Shown here in pieces: positions 12,950 to 25,968 of a DNA stretch of 64,000 nucleotides. Origin of the DNA: Clusia tigrina (taxonomy: Eukaryota; Arthropoda; Insecta; Diptera; Clusiidae); the NCBI GenBank assembly GCA_920105625.2, contig OV050032.1:16040356-16104355 (forward strand). Direction: 5' to 3'. Position 1 is the first letter of the stretch, and each line of letters starts with the position of its first letter. The notes below the pieces were generated by a model, which saw nothing but the letters and a program-made list of their open reading frames with translations, was not told the origin of the DNA and ran no database searches. Position numbers and translations under genes: made by a program.

Positions 12950-15900
12950 AAGTCATTAAGCGTAGATACAAGGGTCTGTAATTGTGGGCGTAGTACGATT
13001 AACGTTCTTTCATTCCGCGCAACAACTTCAAAAGATAGCGATGATACATTTGCTCAATGTGTCAAAATTCTAAACAATATACCAACAAATTAGTTACCTT
13101 GTAATCTTCTCTAACGTTTGCTCCCCGGCCTTACTAACCTAAGTACTTCTACTTCTCAAAATATGATGTAGAAAATGATGATTCCTTAAAGACATGTTTT
13201 CAGTTTTCAGGCAAATTTTTAAAATTCCTAATAACGGTCTCTTCAATTTGCTGCTGATCATGACCAAATTTTATCAATTTAATCTATTCCTGATAAGCTG
13301 TCTGAGCTGAAGAAAGACTTATTTCTACTAGGCCAGGACACTTCGGCCTATTTGTTTGTGTCTCAAGAGGTACTCGTATACTGCAAACAAAATAAAGAAA
13401 TTCCTTAGTAAATAATTGAAATGTGTCGAAAGGTCGATGAGACGGATTACAGCAACATGAAAAAATAGAACACACACAGTTGCAAGTAAAAGGGGGCGCA
13501 GGTGTTGGTCACAGTTCCGCCATTCGAAAAAGTGTATTTTATGTTAACATTCTGCTCTACTTGCTGATGGACCATGAGCTGCCAAGTGGCACTATCACAG
13601 AATCTACATATGTTTCCGATTTAGTATGTTTGAATATATTAGACATGTCCTTTAAGGACACGAAAAGCAGGTATTAAGTTCCTCCAAAAACATAGCACAA
13701 CAAACTTTAAAATGCTGCACGCGATTGCTCACAGTTTATAGGCAGTTTCCACATTTAGAAGTGGCGCCCTTGCGGCAGGAAGCACACAGTAAGGGAAGCT
13801 CTGTACGACGAGCAATAAAGAGATAATTAATCTAGAAAAAATTAAGTTTTGCATATAAAGTAAAAATGCAGGGCTCAATTGCTGGTTGATGCCACCTACT
13901 GCTCAATATCCTGACGCGTCCTGGACTCTCCCAAAGCAAACACGGAAGACAACACCTCGAAACTGTTTAAAAAGCTTGAACAAAAGACAAGAAAAAAAAA
14001 CGGCATCATGGAAATAAATCTATTTACAATTTTGTTGACGAACGTGCCTCTGGCGGCGCAACGCTTTTATGCTTTGCGGCACTTTCTTCACGCTGATTTT
14101 ACGTAGAGAATAAAACTCTAAATAAAGGACAGTATGGGTTTTGTTAATGAGAACAGTAAAACGTAAAGAAAAATAACTAAATGGAGAATGGCGATAAAAC
14201 GAAAACACGTTCACACGCTGCCATTAACCGTAAGCCACCAGTGAATGCCTGCTTGGACAAGGAGGCAGCAAAGGTGAAGACAGTGACGTACCCACGCATG
14301 CACAATGTCCAGCCTGCTGGGAGTACCCATTTGTGCGCCATTTGCTATATTAAGTGTGTCTGACCACTCCTGGCCAATATCCGAACAAATGTGCACTAAT
14401 CCCATTAAATGGTAGCGCACAAGGTAAACAGCGAAGCAAATACACCACTCAGCCAAGCACACGGCTGCTGTGGTGCGTATGTTCCGTGACGAACCCCTCG
14501 ACACCGTATTAAGTTTGGCATTTATGTGTGCTGCGAGGGGCATGAACGGCACCAGAAATTGACCAGCGGCATTCTGAGTCCACAAATACATATACAGGTG
14601 GGACTTAAAGCAAATTGAAACGGCATTTGAGTGCATGTGAGCCTGCATAAATCATGAACTCTGCGCCGCTGCTTTAACCGTCGCCCCCGCTTAGTCACGT
14701 GCGGCCAACGTGTGCCATGGACGGCTGATGAAGCAATGACAAGCGGCACAAAACTGAAACTTCAAAGCTGCCACACCCATTCTCGAGGGAATCCTTATTT
14801 ATCGAAATTTGCACAAGGAAGAGGAATGCAGTATTTCGATTTCTCATTCTCACAACTCAATTTTCTTGTTGGTTATTTCGCTTTTCTTCCCATCATAGAT
14901 GATCTATGCAAATTGCTGTCAAATGGAAAATCCCTTCCGTCGATTAGACGATGGCAGAGTTTTGTCTTGTTTTCTGTGAATTTTCGGGCATCTCTGATAT
15001 TAGATGCGGGGAGTGTGAAGAAATGAAATTCGGGCCACGTCAAAGGAAATATAGGTAGCCAAAACAAAAGACATAATTCTCACAGTTCTCATACATTGAG
15101 TGAGATTTAATACACTCATAGCAAGCCGATGTGCCCTATGCTCCGACTAGGAGCGATATTTGACTCTTTTATAACTATGTCTTTTAGTTAACTTTGTTAG
15201 CATAAGTATAGTTTTATTTGTGTCAAATGTCATGGAATTAATAATAATAATAATAAACCGATGTGCTTCGCTATATGTTTTACTGGGTTTGTGAATGAAT
15301 TTAGAATTTGCATGGTGGGGGAATATAGGCAGGAGTTGATGAATGATGAATATTTCTACACTACAGACACTACTTGGGAGCTCATAGTATGGAAAATGCC
15401 ATTGCCTTGATATTCCCTTTTTATACCACTTATGCCGGTCCACTATGGTCGATCAATTACACTCCCATGGACACTGACATAAGATGTAGCAATTCATAAC
15501 ATAAGTTAAAGGATTCATTTTGAAACTACAATGAAAAACTGAGACTACTATTTTGAAATTTGGAGTATTATTTTGTGAAATATGTAAAATGAAGATTATC
15601 ACTACTATTTGAGAACGCTGCTGGGCGCATTTAAATCAATTGAAATTTGCATACCAGAATATATTGCTAAAAACCCTCACATTAAAACGCTTCCTGGCAG
15701 CTACGGGTTGATAACAGACCAGCTGCCCACTTATTAAATTTTATTGTGAGAAGTACAAAGAACACGCAGAACAATACACGAACGAAAATACATGAAAGTT
15801 TTCTCAAATAGTAAAATCAGATTATCTTTTGTTTTGTTCGTACAATCTCCCTATCACATATTCACATACACACACAAACGCCCGCATTCCCTAAAGTATG

Positions 15901-16504
15901 CCTGCTTAATGAAGCCGTCATTTCGTCCTTGTTGGTTCTACCCAACTCGATGCCGTACTTTCACATAATTAACCTCAATGAAAGAAACAATAACAATAAG
16001 AACAACAAATACAAAAGCCAGAACAGCTACAATAGTAATAAAGATACAGTTTAAGAGCATCTCAATTACAGTTGTCGGAGTGTGCGTGTGTTGTAAACAA
16101 AGCACTTCAGTCATATTCACCTGTCGCAGCCTCTCAGCAACAAATATTTGTCTTTGGGTAATGCTCAAATTTGACAATCGATGTTGTCATACGGCTGCTA
16201 AAGCTTTTGCCACATTAGGTCGCTGATTACTGATAATCAGATACGGAAGACCTACAAAAAATTCGAAAAACCCCCTGGCTCCAATGCTGTGTCTATGTTA
16301 AAGTAATGCCTGTCTAACAGTAGAAGAAAAGCATCTTAGGGGAAGGCATTTTCTCTTCGCGTGTCCTGTGGTTAGGTTTTCAATTGTGATGCCTTTGGCC
16401 TACAAAGCCTTACTCCATGGTGTGCCTAAATGTGCGTGTGTGTGTGTGTGTGTGACTTTATTTACTACGAAAAGTGTTTTTTTTTAGAAATAGAAAACTT
16501 AGAA
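12950..16504. other. No gene recognised
   Basis: No supported coding exon. The open frames on the minus strand at 14211-14648 and elsewhere lack domains and compositional bias. There is a short (TAA)n run at about 15239-15257 and a (GT)n run at about 16433-16455 just before the satellite array. Confidence 0.45.
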
Positions 16505-17400
16505 GCAAAAAAACACACAACAAGGAACAATGCACTCCTTGCTTTCTATGAATTGACCTTTCATTGTGAATGTCATTGAGAAAAATTAACAATATTAAAA
16601 CACAGGAAGGATCAGTGCACTGCTTATTTCTTATGAATAGCCGTTTTATTGTGAACAGCAATCCTATGAATCACCCTTTCATAGTAAATGGTATGTAAAG
16701 AAACATAGAAACACAAAAAACTCAGCAAGGGACAATGCACTCCTTGTTTTCTATGAATCACCCTTTCATTGTGAATGGGTTATAAACAAACATAGAAACA
16801 TAACAAAGCACAGCAAAGCGAATGGGGCATAACCAAACATAGAAACATAAAAAAATTAGCAAGGAACAATGCACTCCTTATTTTCTATGAATCATCCTTT
16901 CTTTGTGAATTGCTTATAAACAAACATAGAAACATAAAAAATTAGCAAGGAACAATGCACTCCTTATTTTCTATGAATCACCCTTTCATAGTAAATGGTA
17001 TGTAAAGAAACATAGAAACACAAAAAACTCAGCAAGGGACAATGCACTCCTTGTGTTCTATGAATCATCCTTTTATTGTGAATGGCTTATGAACAAACAT
17101 AGAAACATAAAAAAATTAGCAAGGAACAATTCACTCCTTATTTTCTATGAATCATCCTTTCTTTGTGAATGGCTTATAAACAAACATAAAAACATTAAAA
17201 AACCCAGCAAGGGACAATGCACTCCTTATTTTCTATGAATCCCCCTTTCATTGTGAATGGCTTATAAACAAACATAAAAACATAACAAAGCACAGCAAAG
17301 CGAATGGGGCGGAACCAAACAGAGAAACATAAAAAAACTCTGCAAGAAGCAATGCACCCCTTGTTTACTATGAATCGCCCTTTCATTGTGAATAACATTT
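16505..17400. repeat. Satellite-like tandem array, about 86-bp unit
   Basis: A motif close to CAATGCACTCCTT followed by TTCTATGAATCACCC recurs with its TGCAC (or TTCAC) core at about 16531, 16616, 16736, 16870, 16956, 17043, 17130, 17218 and 17353. Spacings are about 85, 120, 134, 86, 87, 87, 88 and 135 bp. Two units (from 16736 and from 17218) carry the same extra segment containing AGCACAGCAAAGCGAATGG, so the array has a higher-order period of about 482 bp. Each unit also has TTCATTGTGAATGG and an A-rich segment with AACATAGAAACATAA. The short frames encoded in it are periodic products of the repeat and not genes. Confidence 0.9.
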
Positions 17401-20400
17401 CAACAACTTAACAACAGAACCACTCAGACAGAGCACATTTTTTTAATCTATATTCAGATGTCACTTCGTTTACCAAATGGAGAATGCACGAACTAGAAAA
17501 TTGCACAATTTTTAAGACTAAACTACGCAAAGCGAATCTGGCGACACTCTCACTACTCTTTCCGGGGTACTTGAGAGATTCTTCGAAACAGAATTTTGAT
17601 ATTGTGTTTCCCCAATGAAACAAATCCAACTACTTTGGAAGAAATGATTACCAGAACACCATGAGTAGGGAGTATCATAGAGCCCTGGGCACATCACATT
17701 TTATTTGTGCCTTTCAACTGTCTTTTGTGTCAAATTGCTAAATGTTGGCTTTCGGCTCATGCCGCTCCCAGGCCACAATGTCTTAAAACACATTTTTGAA
17801 GCGAGCCAGAGATTTCGTATTAATAGACCCATATCTTTATTTGCCATGTCCTGCAGCTTATACTTTGAACTTGCTATCAAAGAAAATCCCAATCATACGC
17901 AGTACGCCCAGTAAATGTACGCAAGGTTTCTTGAAAGCCGCCTTCAACTATCTTGCATTGGGGCACCCGCCTTCTCCTCATATCAACAGCAGCAGAAGGA
18001 AGCATACAAAGCGAGTCGCAATTTGTGCGCCCAACTCCAAAAGCGCGAACTCAATAACTGCCTTGGAAATTTTACACAGCTCATGAAATTCTTGGCAGGT
18101 GAAAGAAATACGGGCACAACAACTACAACAATTACAACAACATTAAGGACAATAAGACCAACGAGAGGAAATACTTGAAATGCCAGACTGCAACTGGCAC
18201 GCAAACAAATGAAATTACTAAAAACAAGTAACAAAAGGTAGCGACTCAATAAGCGACCCAATACGAACATGTGTTCCCTACAAATACAACACTCGACATT
18301 TTCACAAAGGCTCTTGGCGTAGCACTTATGACCAGCGGCAAAACCCTTGAATGAATTGGTAGCAATTTCGGCAGAACTGAGTGAAGCTAGTCCTGCCGAA
18401 CTGTACCAAACACACCAGTCAATTTGAGTATAGGGCGGTATTAGTTGCACAAAAGGCTACAGAAAGTGTAACCGATATGCGACATAAAGCCTTGCGACAG
18501 AATACGAATCCTTTTTACGTGTACCTTTGAAAACCGATACGCCTGAATAAATAATTTCATAATTCAATATGTCATTTGTGCCTTATGGTAGGCACATTGT
18601 GAGTTTTAAACAAACCAGCCTTAAACTGTCAATAACAACCTTTCACTAGTTAACAAAGGTTGCCACAATGAGCAGCGCACCAGACAACCGGGCAACCAAC
18701 CAACGAGCCACTAAGTGAGCAGGTGAGGCTGCAGGGAAACGGCGCCAGCTCGCAGGTTGGCAGCGACAACACCAACGCACAATATAGTAACTCCAGAAAT
18801 GTTATTAAATTTTGTAAATGAGCGTCGGGAATACAAAGAAAAATAACAACATGCACACATGTATACAAGCAAGCTCGCGCACGCACCCATTCATACGCAC
18901 ACAATGTGCCAAGCAAGAGGACACCACACAAGCATGCGAAAATATTAAAAAATATCAAGGCTTCTGGCGACACATTTACCAAGCAAACAACAATAAAAGC
19001 GCATACGAGTCTGCAAGGAAAATCCCATTTTTAAGTGCCTGAAAGTATGCAACAGCAGAACAAACAAGCACCGGCACTCAGGCAGACGACTGAATTTTAA
19101 AAATGTTTTATTAAATATTAATGCGCGAGAGCGTTGTTTTAATCTCGTGCAAAGTGAGCCGCACTCAAGCATAACCACAGGTAATATTTTGGGCATGCCC
19201 ATGCCTACCACCCACAGCAACCCACCACTCACACACATGTTTGTACATGGCTTACAACACTCGTACATCATACTACTACGGTTTATGGCGGGGTGACAGT
19301 CTCGCTGCCCGAACTCTCAATCCTCCCCTGCCGTCAGAACCTCTCACAAATTTGTGTTTGTTTGTTTTTGCACACAACCCCTCTGGCGACAATTACACGC
19401 ACTCACGCACACCTCCATAATTGCAAATAATATACGAGCACACGTATGCGAATATGCGTTTGTTTGCATGCAATTTACTCGTATTTACAAAAGCAATACA
19501 ATTTAATTATAATTCCATTGTAATTTAAGACTCTTTCAATTTGCTGTCTTCCCTGCGTTCGCTGTTCGCGGCTCCTGCAGGCTAACGCAGCTTTTTCAAG
19601 TATCCCTTATGCACTTTGCATTGCTGTCTTCCCGCATGAGATTTATAGCCATTTCAGCTGTTAAAGTTCTGATGTACTGTAGTAGACTGGGCCCAGCTGC
19701 AAATTCGCCACACTTTAAGTCGTGGCGATTGGTTTATTATGCAAGCAGGATTGGGGTAGATGAACCTGCGAGAGACGGATAAGGTTGAGAGAAAGATAGA
19801 TAATAGACGAACTATAACAACGCTTCAATTATCCAACTGAAAGGATTTCGCTCTTAGCGCCCAATTGTGTATAGACACTTTCCTACCAGAATACTTTCTA
19901 GCCGCAATTGTCTAATTTTTCTCTTTACTCAAGCATTCAACAAATCAGCTCGGAGTAGCGTATCGAGGGAGCAAACTATTATATTCATTTAATGTTATTC
20001 AATTACTGTTTCAGCGACAATCTCTCAAAAGTTTTTAAGATATATACTTCTTAAGGTTAAATGCCTGTTGTATGGTCATGCAGGATAGCGCGTAAAACTT
20101 ATAAATAAGGCACATTAAACCGAACGTACACAGTCTCCTTGAAGCTGCCACGAAGAACGGATATCAGCATGTGTGTGTGGTATGTACCAGTACTCACTGT
20201 GCAACCCTCCTGCCAGCGAAACCAAACTTGGCCAACTTTGTCCACACACCGTTGTTAAAATTGTTATTGCTCAACGTAAATGAAATTAAACCTCAGTCGA
20301 TAACAAGCAGGGCTTTGATTGCAGCTATTATGAAGCTAGAGTGCCGTGCCTGATCAAAGACCTTAGTAACAGATCAAATTATGTACTCGTCGGACTGCTG

Positions 20401-22228
20401 GTGGAGTTGCAGAATTGAGCCGGAAGTTACTCAAGGGTTGGTACAATTTAAGCGCATCACTGTACTGACGCTCTCCTACTACGTTTAATACAGATCTCAC
20501 TCACTGATTGTCAGGAGCACCGCTATTGTAACCTGTAATTGCTATTAAAGTGTCCAGTGGCATACTTTCCACAGACTTCTTAGTTGTGGAAAATTCTCCG
20601 TTGCTCATACGCCCCGCACGAAACCACTCTAAATAATTTGTAATTTTCCGCTCTTTGGCTACGTTACACTTGTTCATTATTTTCCTTATTTGCCAGTTTG
20701 TCAAGCTTCGCACATTCATCTTTACTTGGCAAGGAGTTGCTTGCACATCGGCGCTCGTTTGATTGGCTACCGAGCAGAGGCATTGACATCTCGCTTCCCA
20801 GTGCACAATAAGCAGAAATTGCATGCAGCACACAATAGAGAAAATTGCACGTACGCTTGTTGAGTGCTGCCGGTGCCGGGATTGAGTTTCTTGTTAAACA
20901 GAATTTTAATTAAAAAAAAATATTTTCCATGCACAATTTTATAATAAAATATCACACAGCAAGGACACAAGTCAAATTACAGCAAGCGATTCCTTGCAAT
21001 TTATACGTAGCCACATAGCAACACAGCAGCATAGAGCGAATCAGTATTGCAAGGACTCCGCAGAGAAATTGAATTTGCGTTGCTACGGAGGAGCGTGCAG
21101 CCAACGGGACGAACGGATAAAAATAGTAACAAAATAAAAGAATTGCAAAGCAAATGTCCTGAAATTTGCCAGAATGCCAGCACGGCCGATGGTAAAAAAT
21201 CCTCATTGCAACGAAAACGAAAGGACTTAACTGCAGGGGAAAAAGAAGGAAAAAGAGAAAAAAGAAAGCAACTGCGACAATGAAAGTCAAGTCGGACAAA
21301 CGTTTTGAATTTTTAATGAAGACACGCGAGCGCTGAAAAGTGATACAGTGCAGCGCCTCCATGGCAGCAGCTTATTAAATCGCTTCTGCAGCAATTGCGG
21401 TATTGTAGCACACTTGGCCGCTGGCTCTGTTGCGCAGAGTGAAATTCAAAGCAAAAGCACATGCACTGCAACAGGTAAGCAGCGGGGATGTTGTGATGAA
21501 TTGGGGCATGAAATTACCAGCCATGTAAGTGCCTGCAGTACTCTATTTATGCTCTGATGCTCTGAGCCAGTTTAGGTGTACATGCTCCTTGAAATGAACA
21601 AACGATAGATAATTTGATTGTATTAATTTTTTACCATAAGATATATAATTGTTAATAAATCTACTACTATAATTTTAGCAATAGCACTAGCAGCGTGGCT
21701 ATCGGCTGTAGGTTGAAAAGAAAAAATAATTTAACTATAAATTAAATGAGTATATAAATATATTATAAAAGATAAGCAAAAGAAATAATAATAAGTATAG
21801 GAATTGTGGTCAGAATGAGTTAATTGAAATCCTAGAGAAGGTTACCAATATTGCCATGCGAGAGAAATTTGAACATTGTGGACAAATTTATATTAGAGGG
21901 TCCTTTAAGTAAAACTCACAGTAGAAAAGACTTCTGGCAGTTGAAAAAGCTGGTCACGCATTAGGGATGTAAATAGCCGATATTCTCGTTGCATTACAGT
22001 AGTTAAAGCCTCTTGAATTGCCAGTTAACAAGGCCTCATGTGCATGTCTTGCATGGCCCAATCAAAGGCGAGTGAATATCGCTATTCACAGACTGGAAGC
22101 TGTTGTGGGGTAAACCAAACCGGCTTTAGGCATTGTGGGTTTAGATATTTGATGTGATGGTGGTAAGTACTCCATTTCGAAATGAGTTTTGCTTTCAAAT
22201 GAGCTTCCAATGGAGCGATGCCTCTGCT
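17401..22228. other. No gene recognised; one candidate untranslated exon
   Basis: No protein family is recognisable on either strand. A weak candidate exon ends at about 21474, where GCAACAG is followed by gtaagc; the preceding 200 bp are less AT-rich than the surroundings and CAG/GCA rich, as untranslated first exons of flies often are. There is no supporting downstream exon, so this is only a pointer. Confidence 0.4.
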
Positions 22229-23560
22229 TCATCGTGTTTCGAAGGAGATAGTGGCAGACTGAAGAGCAAATTTTGCCGCAGTGTCCGCGAATTCGACACG
22301 GTAGGTACCGTAAAGACCGGGTATCAGAATCATTTGTATTTTGTTTGCAAATTTTTCTAGTTTGTCCCGGGTGCTAGACATGAGATAGCGCTTGCTATTA
22401 TGATTTAGCAGGTCCGCAATGTACGATAGACTATCGGTGAATATACAGAATTTCCCAGCATTGTTTAGTGAATGCAGTACAGCCTCGTAGATGGATTGTA
22501 TAGATGGATCAGTAGTTTCACAATTGGCCATTCGTTCTAAGCTCGTTCTCAGTGACGGCAGCAAATGAAGTCGAGTGGATGTTTTTGGATCCGTTTGTAA
22601 AGATACTTTGTGGGTAAGGGATTTTTTTTGTATTTAACGAGGAGGAAACCGTTTAAAGTGTCAAGACTCTTTCCGCTGCTTTGGCGATGTTTGTACGTGT
22701 CGCTCTCTGCTTGTTGAGGCGGTGCATATCCTTCGCCAACAAGTCAATTGGCGGTTTACTGTTTATGATTCCAATTGCTTCGTATGATACACTACGGAAA
22801 GCACTAGCCACCCTTAGTGCGCTGAGTCTATATGTTAACTGTATGCATTTGGTGTAAGAGGCCTCCACCCACATTGGGGTGGCATATAGTATGATGGAGC
22901 TGGTTACCAATGATAGCAGAGCAGCTTCCATTTGCTTGAGCGTGGGCCTCCTATATACGGCATCAGGCATTTGAGTGCCCCATTTACCCCAGTAGCTTTT
23001 TAGCACTCTGTTTTAATATGCTCTTTGAACGTGAGCCTGTTGTCAATAAGTACTCCTAGGTACCGGAGTTGCGGTTGGGATATAATCAGATGGCCCCCAC
23101 ACTGTGATTGTGAAAATCTCGTTTACATTTCTGGTACTCAGTAGCACTGCCAGTTCTAGGTTTGCTCTACTGAGCCAATAATTCTCAAACAGAATTGACT
23201 CTCACACAGAATTGCATCGTTGCATCTCGTCTGCAACGTGTGAATGTCCTTTGCAACCGCCACCATAGCGATATCGTCTGCGTATGCGACGAGTGTTACA
23301 TTCGTTGATAGGTGCAATTGGAGTATGCCATCGTCTATGACGTTCCACAGAGTAGGGCCGAGTACCGATCCTTGTGGGACGCCACCCGGGATTGCATAGC
23401 GTCCAACTCCTGCATTCGTGTCATAAAGTAACACTCTGCTCTGGAAGTAGCTGGATATCAGCCGGTAGGTATGCCGGAACGCCGAAATTATGTAACGCAT
23501 CCATAATCAGGGGCCAGCGGGCGTCGACTGGCAGGCTAATATAGGCGGTTTCAGTGCCTT
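22229..23560 (-). mobile_element. Decayed R1/LOA-like non-LTR retroelement
   Basis: Read on the minus strand, the reverse transcriptase comes first (about 23560-23156): GGVPQGSVLGPTLWN, then the catalytic box VAYADDIAM. A thumb/connection region follows (about 23006-22653) with LRVASAFRSVS and KPPIDLLA, typical of R1/LOA-clade proteins. Then comes a segment like a decayed RNase H (22564-22229) with FCIFTDSLSYIADLL and EFADTAAKFAL. The parts are in different frames with stops between them. An upstream frame reads ALHNFGVPAYL directly before RLISSYFQSRV in another frame, showing a frameshift near 23500. The 5' half of the element (gag-like ORF and endonuclease) is missing. R1-clade elements often lack RNase H, so the last part could belong to a second element. 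Confidence 0.8.
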
Positions 23561-25369
23561 TGTGGCCATTGCGCAAGCTTCACAGTTTGAGATAGTAGAG
23601 TTAGGAAAAGACACAATTTGAGACGCTAAGGTGGACAGAACATTCACAGCAGATATATACACTAAATGCGCTTATTGGTATTGTGAGGCTCTTGGAAATC
23701 AACTGCGTGCTTTATTTATAAATTACACATATTTTTCAGGCATGAGTTCATAGCGAAAGTGAGGCATATATTCCAATACCTAAACAATCACAGTATCAGT
23801 AAACCACGAAAACAAAGAGTTGAACTATAATTAGAGTGAAAATTGAGAATAAAACCATTGTAAATTGGTAATTTTTAATTGAGATACTTATTTTATTAAC
23901 AACAACAAAATCAATAAACAAGACCCAACCACAACAACAGCAACACAGAAAAAAACGAAGAGATTAATTTGCATTTAACAAATTTGCTGCGGGTAATTCG
24001 CATCAAAGCTGTGAAGCGAGTGGCCAAATGAAACCGCAGCTGCAAAACTCAAGCGCGCACACACCAACACACCCACGGATATACCCACACGAACCCACCA
24101 CACACACTCACAATGTTTGCTGAGGTCGTTTGGGGCTGTTATTATTTTTATTGTTGTTGTTATCATTATTGTTATTGTTTTTGTAATGCTTGCTCTTGTT
24201 ATTGGGCGTGTATCAGTCTTATTACTATTATTATTGTTGTTGGGTCCATTCTGTTTATAAATGTGTGTTTGTGTGTGAATGTGTGCGTGAATGACCCAAC
24301 TCAAAGATAACATTCATGCCTGCCAACGAAAGCTCAAACAAACACAGTGCACGCACGCACTCACACACCCTCCCTCGCATCCATAAGCGCACATATTCAC
24401 TTATTCCAACCCGAGCAGCCACAGGTACAAAAACAACAACAACAATACGATCTATGGCAACAATTATAGGTTACATTAGTGGGGGTTGTGTTGGGTTAGA
24501 TTAGGTTAGCTGAGGCTAAGCAGGGTGCGCAAATTCGCAACCGGACGCCTGCCTCTGTGACAGATAATTGTTCTCGTATGAATCCACTTGGCGTTCCAGT
24601 ATCCTTATAATGGACCTGTAGCATGTTCTATTGTCCAAGTTTTGGAGCTATCCGCGTCCCACAATACGGAGCCTATGTGTATGCACAATGCAGCACCAGA
24701 CACATCGACTCAATCAGTTTCAATCAGCGTCGTGAGCACATCTCCCGCAAAAGTTTCCACTATCATGATGATTTCAAACCTAACTTTTCATTTCTACCGC
24801 CTTTTGCTCGCACACACACTCACCCATGGACGTCTGTACTCGCGAGTGTGAATACCTCTGCCTTAACATGCCCCACACCCACCTCCATCAGGATCTCTCA
24901 GGTCGAGGACTCATGACGTTGTGTAGGTTGACATCGATAAAGATTGGTGTCTGCTACAGGATCAAGTCTAACGAGACTGTGAACGTATCTCGGAGAGAAG
25001 ACCAGATTATGGGCTAGAGAAAAGAGCTCTGCCATCCTAGAGAAACAGTGTGAAAAGCGTGTTCAGATGAAAAATCTTCAAAAGACACTTTTGCCCCCAC
25101 AACAGTAGTGTGGAACTTTAACCCACTAAAAAACATCTCGAATTACTTCAGCTTTAGAATTTGTTGTGTTTGTGTGTGTGTGTATGTGTGTGTGTGTGTG
25201 TGTTTTTTTGCGCTTTAGGTGGAAAGCATCATGCCGAGGTGTAGGACTCTAACCCAACTAAAACCACCTTTGCTTCGATCCCGTGGGTCCCCGTGGTACA
25301 CTTCACTTCACCCGTGGTACTTCACGGGGCGGGCTGAGAATTTTTCCTCACTCTCGTATCTTGGTCATT
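23561..25369. other. No gene; microsatellite and retroelement tail
   Basis: No coding gene supported. Two open frames around 24113-24500 and 23975-24313 fall in TTG/TTA- and CAA-rich low complexity. A retroelement-type tail with GGGTTAGATTAGGTTAG lies near 24488-24510, and a (GT)n run at about 25164-25203. Confidence 0.45.
24488..24535 (-). repeat. CCTAA-type 3' tail of a non-LTR element
   Basis: The plus strand reads GGTTAGATTAGGTTAGC; on the minus strand this is a run of CTAACCTAATCTAACC, matching the 3' terminus of the element at 59095-60255, whose end is fixed by a target-site duplication. It suggests the 3' end of a minus-strand non-LTR copy. The body upstream of it (beyond 24540) is not recognisable as coding, so the copy is either very short or only untranslated region. 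Confidence 0.45.
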
Positions 25370-25934
25370 CTAACGGCTGTAGCTCGCTAAACCTCTAGCG
25401 CTTTGCTCTTCGTATCTTACTTGTTTCATGATACCGACCAGTATATCCGCTGCTGTATCCCAGGCCTCCTGTGACCCAAGCATGTACCGAAGGACACCAG
25501 CTGCGGTTACTTTTTCTCTTATATAACGCTCAAGCAGGCGTTTTGCACCCGTAAATCTGCCGCATTCCATCAACATATGTTCTGCATTCTCATAGCTGCC
25601 AACACAGTACAGGCAGTATGGGTCCTCCACATGTCTGTACTTGTGCAGATACTTTCGAAAGCATCCGTGCCCCGATAGGAATTGCGTTAGGTGGTAGTTA
25701 ACTTCACCGTGTGTTCGGGCGATCCATACTTGTATGTTTGGGATCAGCTAATGGGTCCACCGTCCTTTGGTGGATATATCCCATCTTTCTTGCCATTCAT
25801 TTTGTGAGCTCTTTCTGATTAACTCCGTTTTGGCTGGATCCATTTTGTCTTGGCTATTCAAGTTTCGAATGGCCGCGGCCTCTTTTACGGCGAGATCTAT
25901 TGGCATCCGTCCCCCGATGACACTGACTGCATCA
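25370..25934 (-). mobile_element. 3' end of an R1-like non-LTR ORF2
   Basis: Minus-strand reading gives the C-terminal third of an R1-clade ORF2: GGRMPIDLAVKEAAAIRN, then KGRWTH, a stop, LIPNIQVWIARTHGEVNYH, LTQFLSGHGCFRKYLHK, and a Cys/His segment with CLYCVGSYENAEHMLMECGRF. The protein ends at about 25370. One nonsense codon (in the WTH*LIP junction near 25745) and the absence of the reverse transcriptase make it a dead fragment. Its 5' edge abuts a (GT)n microsatellite at 25935-25968. It may be a second copy of the family at 22229-23560, because both carry the PPIDLLA/MPIDLAV motif. Confidence 0.85.
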
Positions 25935-25936
25935 GT

Positions 25937-25968
<32 letters not shown>
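25935..25968. repeat. (GT)n microsatellite
   Basis: A nearly pure GT run, directly next to the 5' edge of the minus-strand retroelement fragment. Other CA/GT runs occur at about 27164-27185 and 27643-27662. Confidence 0.9.

Noticed and set aside
14211..14648. 145-codon minus-strand open frame
   Set aside because: No recognisable domain or codon bias, rich in Cys/His/Trp as expected of non-coding frames.
16505..17400. CRISPR-like spacing of repeats
   Set aside because: Whole 86-bp units repeat, with no unique spacers between short repeats, in a eukaryotic context; it is a tandem satellite.
24488..24510. Telomere-like TTAGG repeats (also at 54541 and 59095)
   Set aside because: They are only two to four degenerate units, two of the three sit at the 3' ends of non-LTR copies, and one is fixed as an element end by a target duplication.
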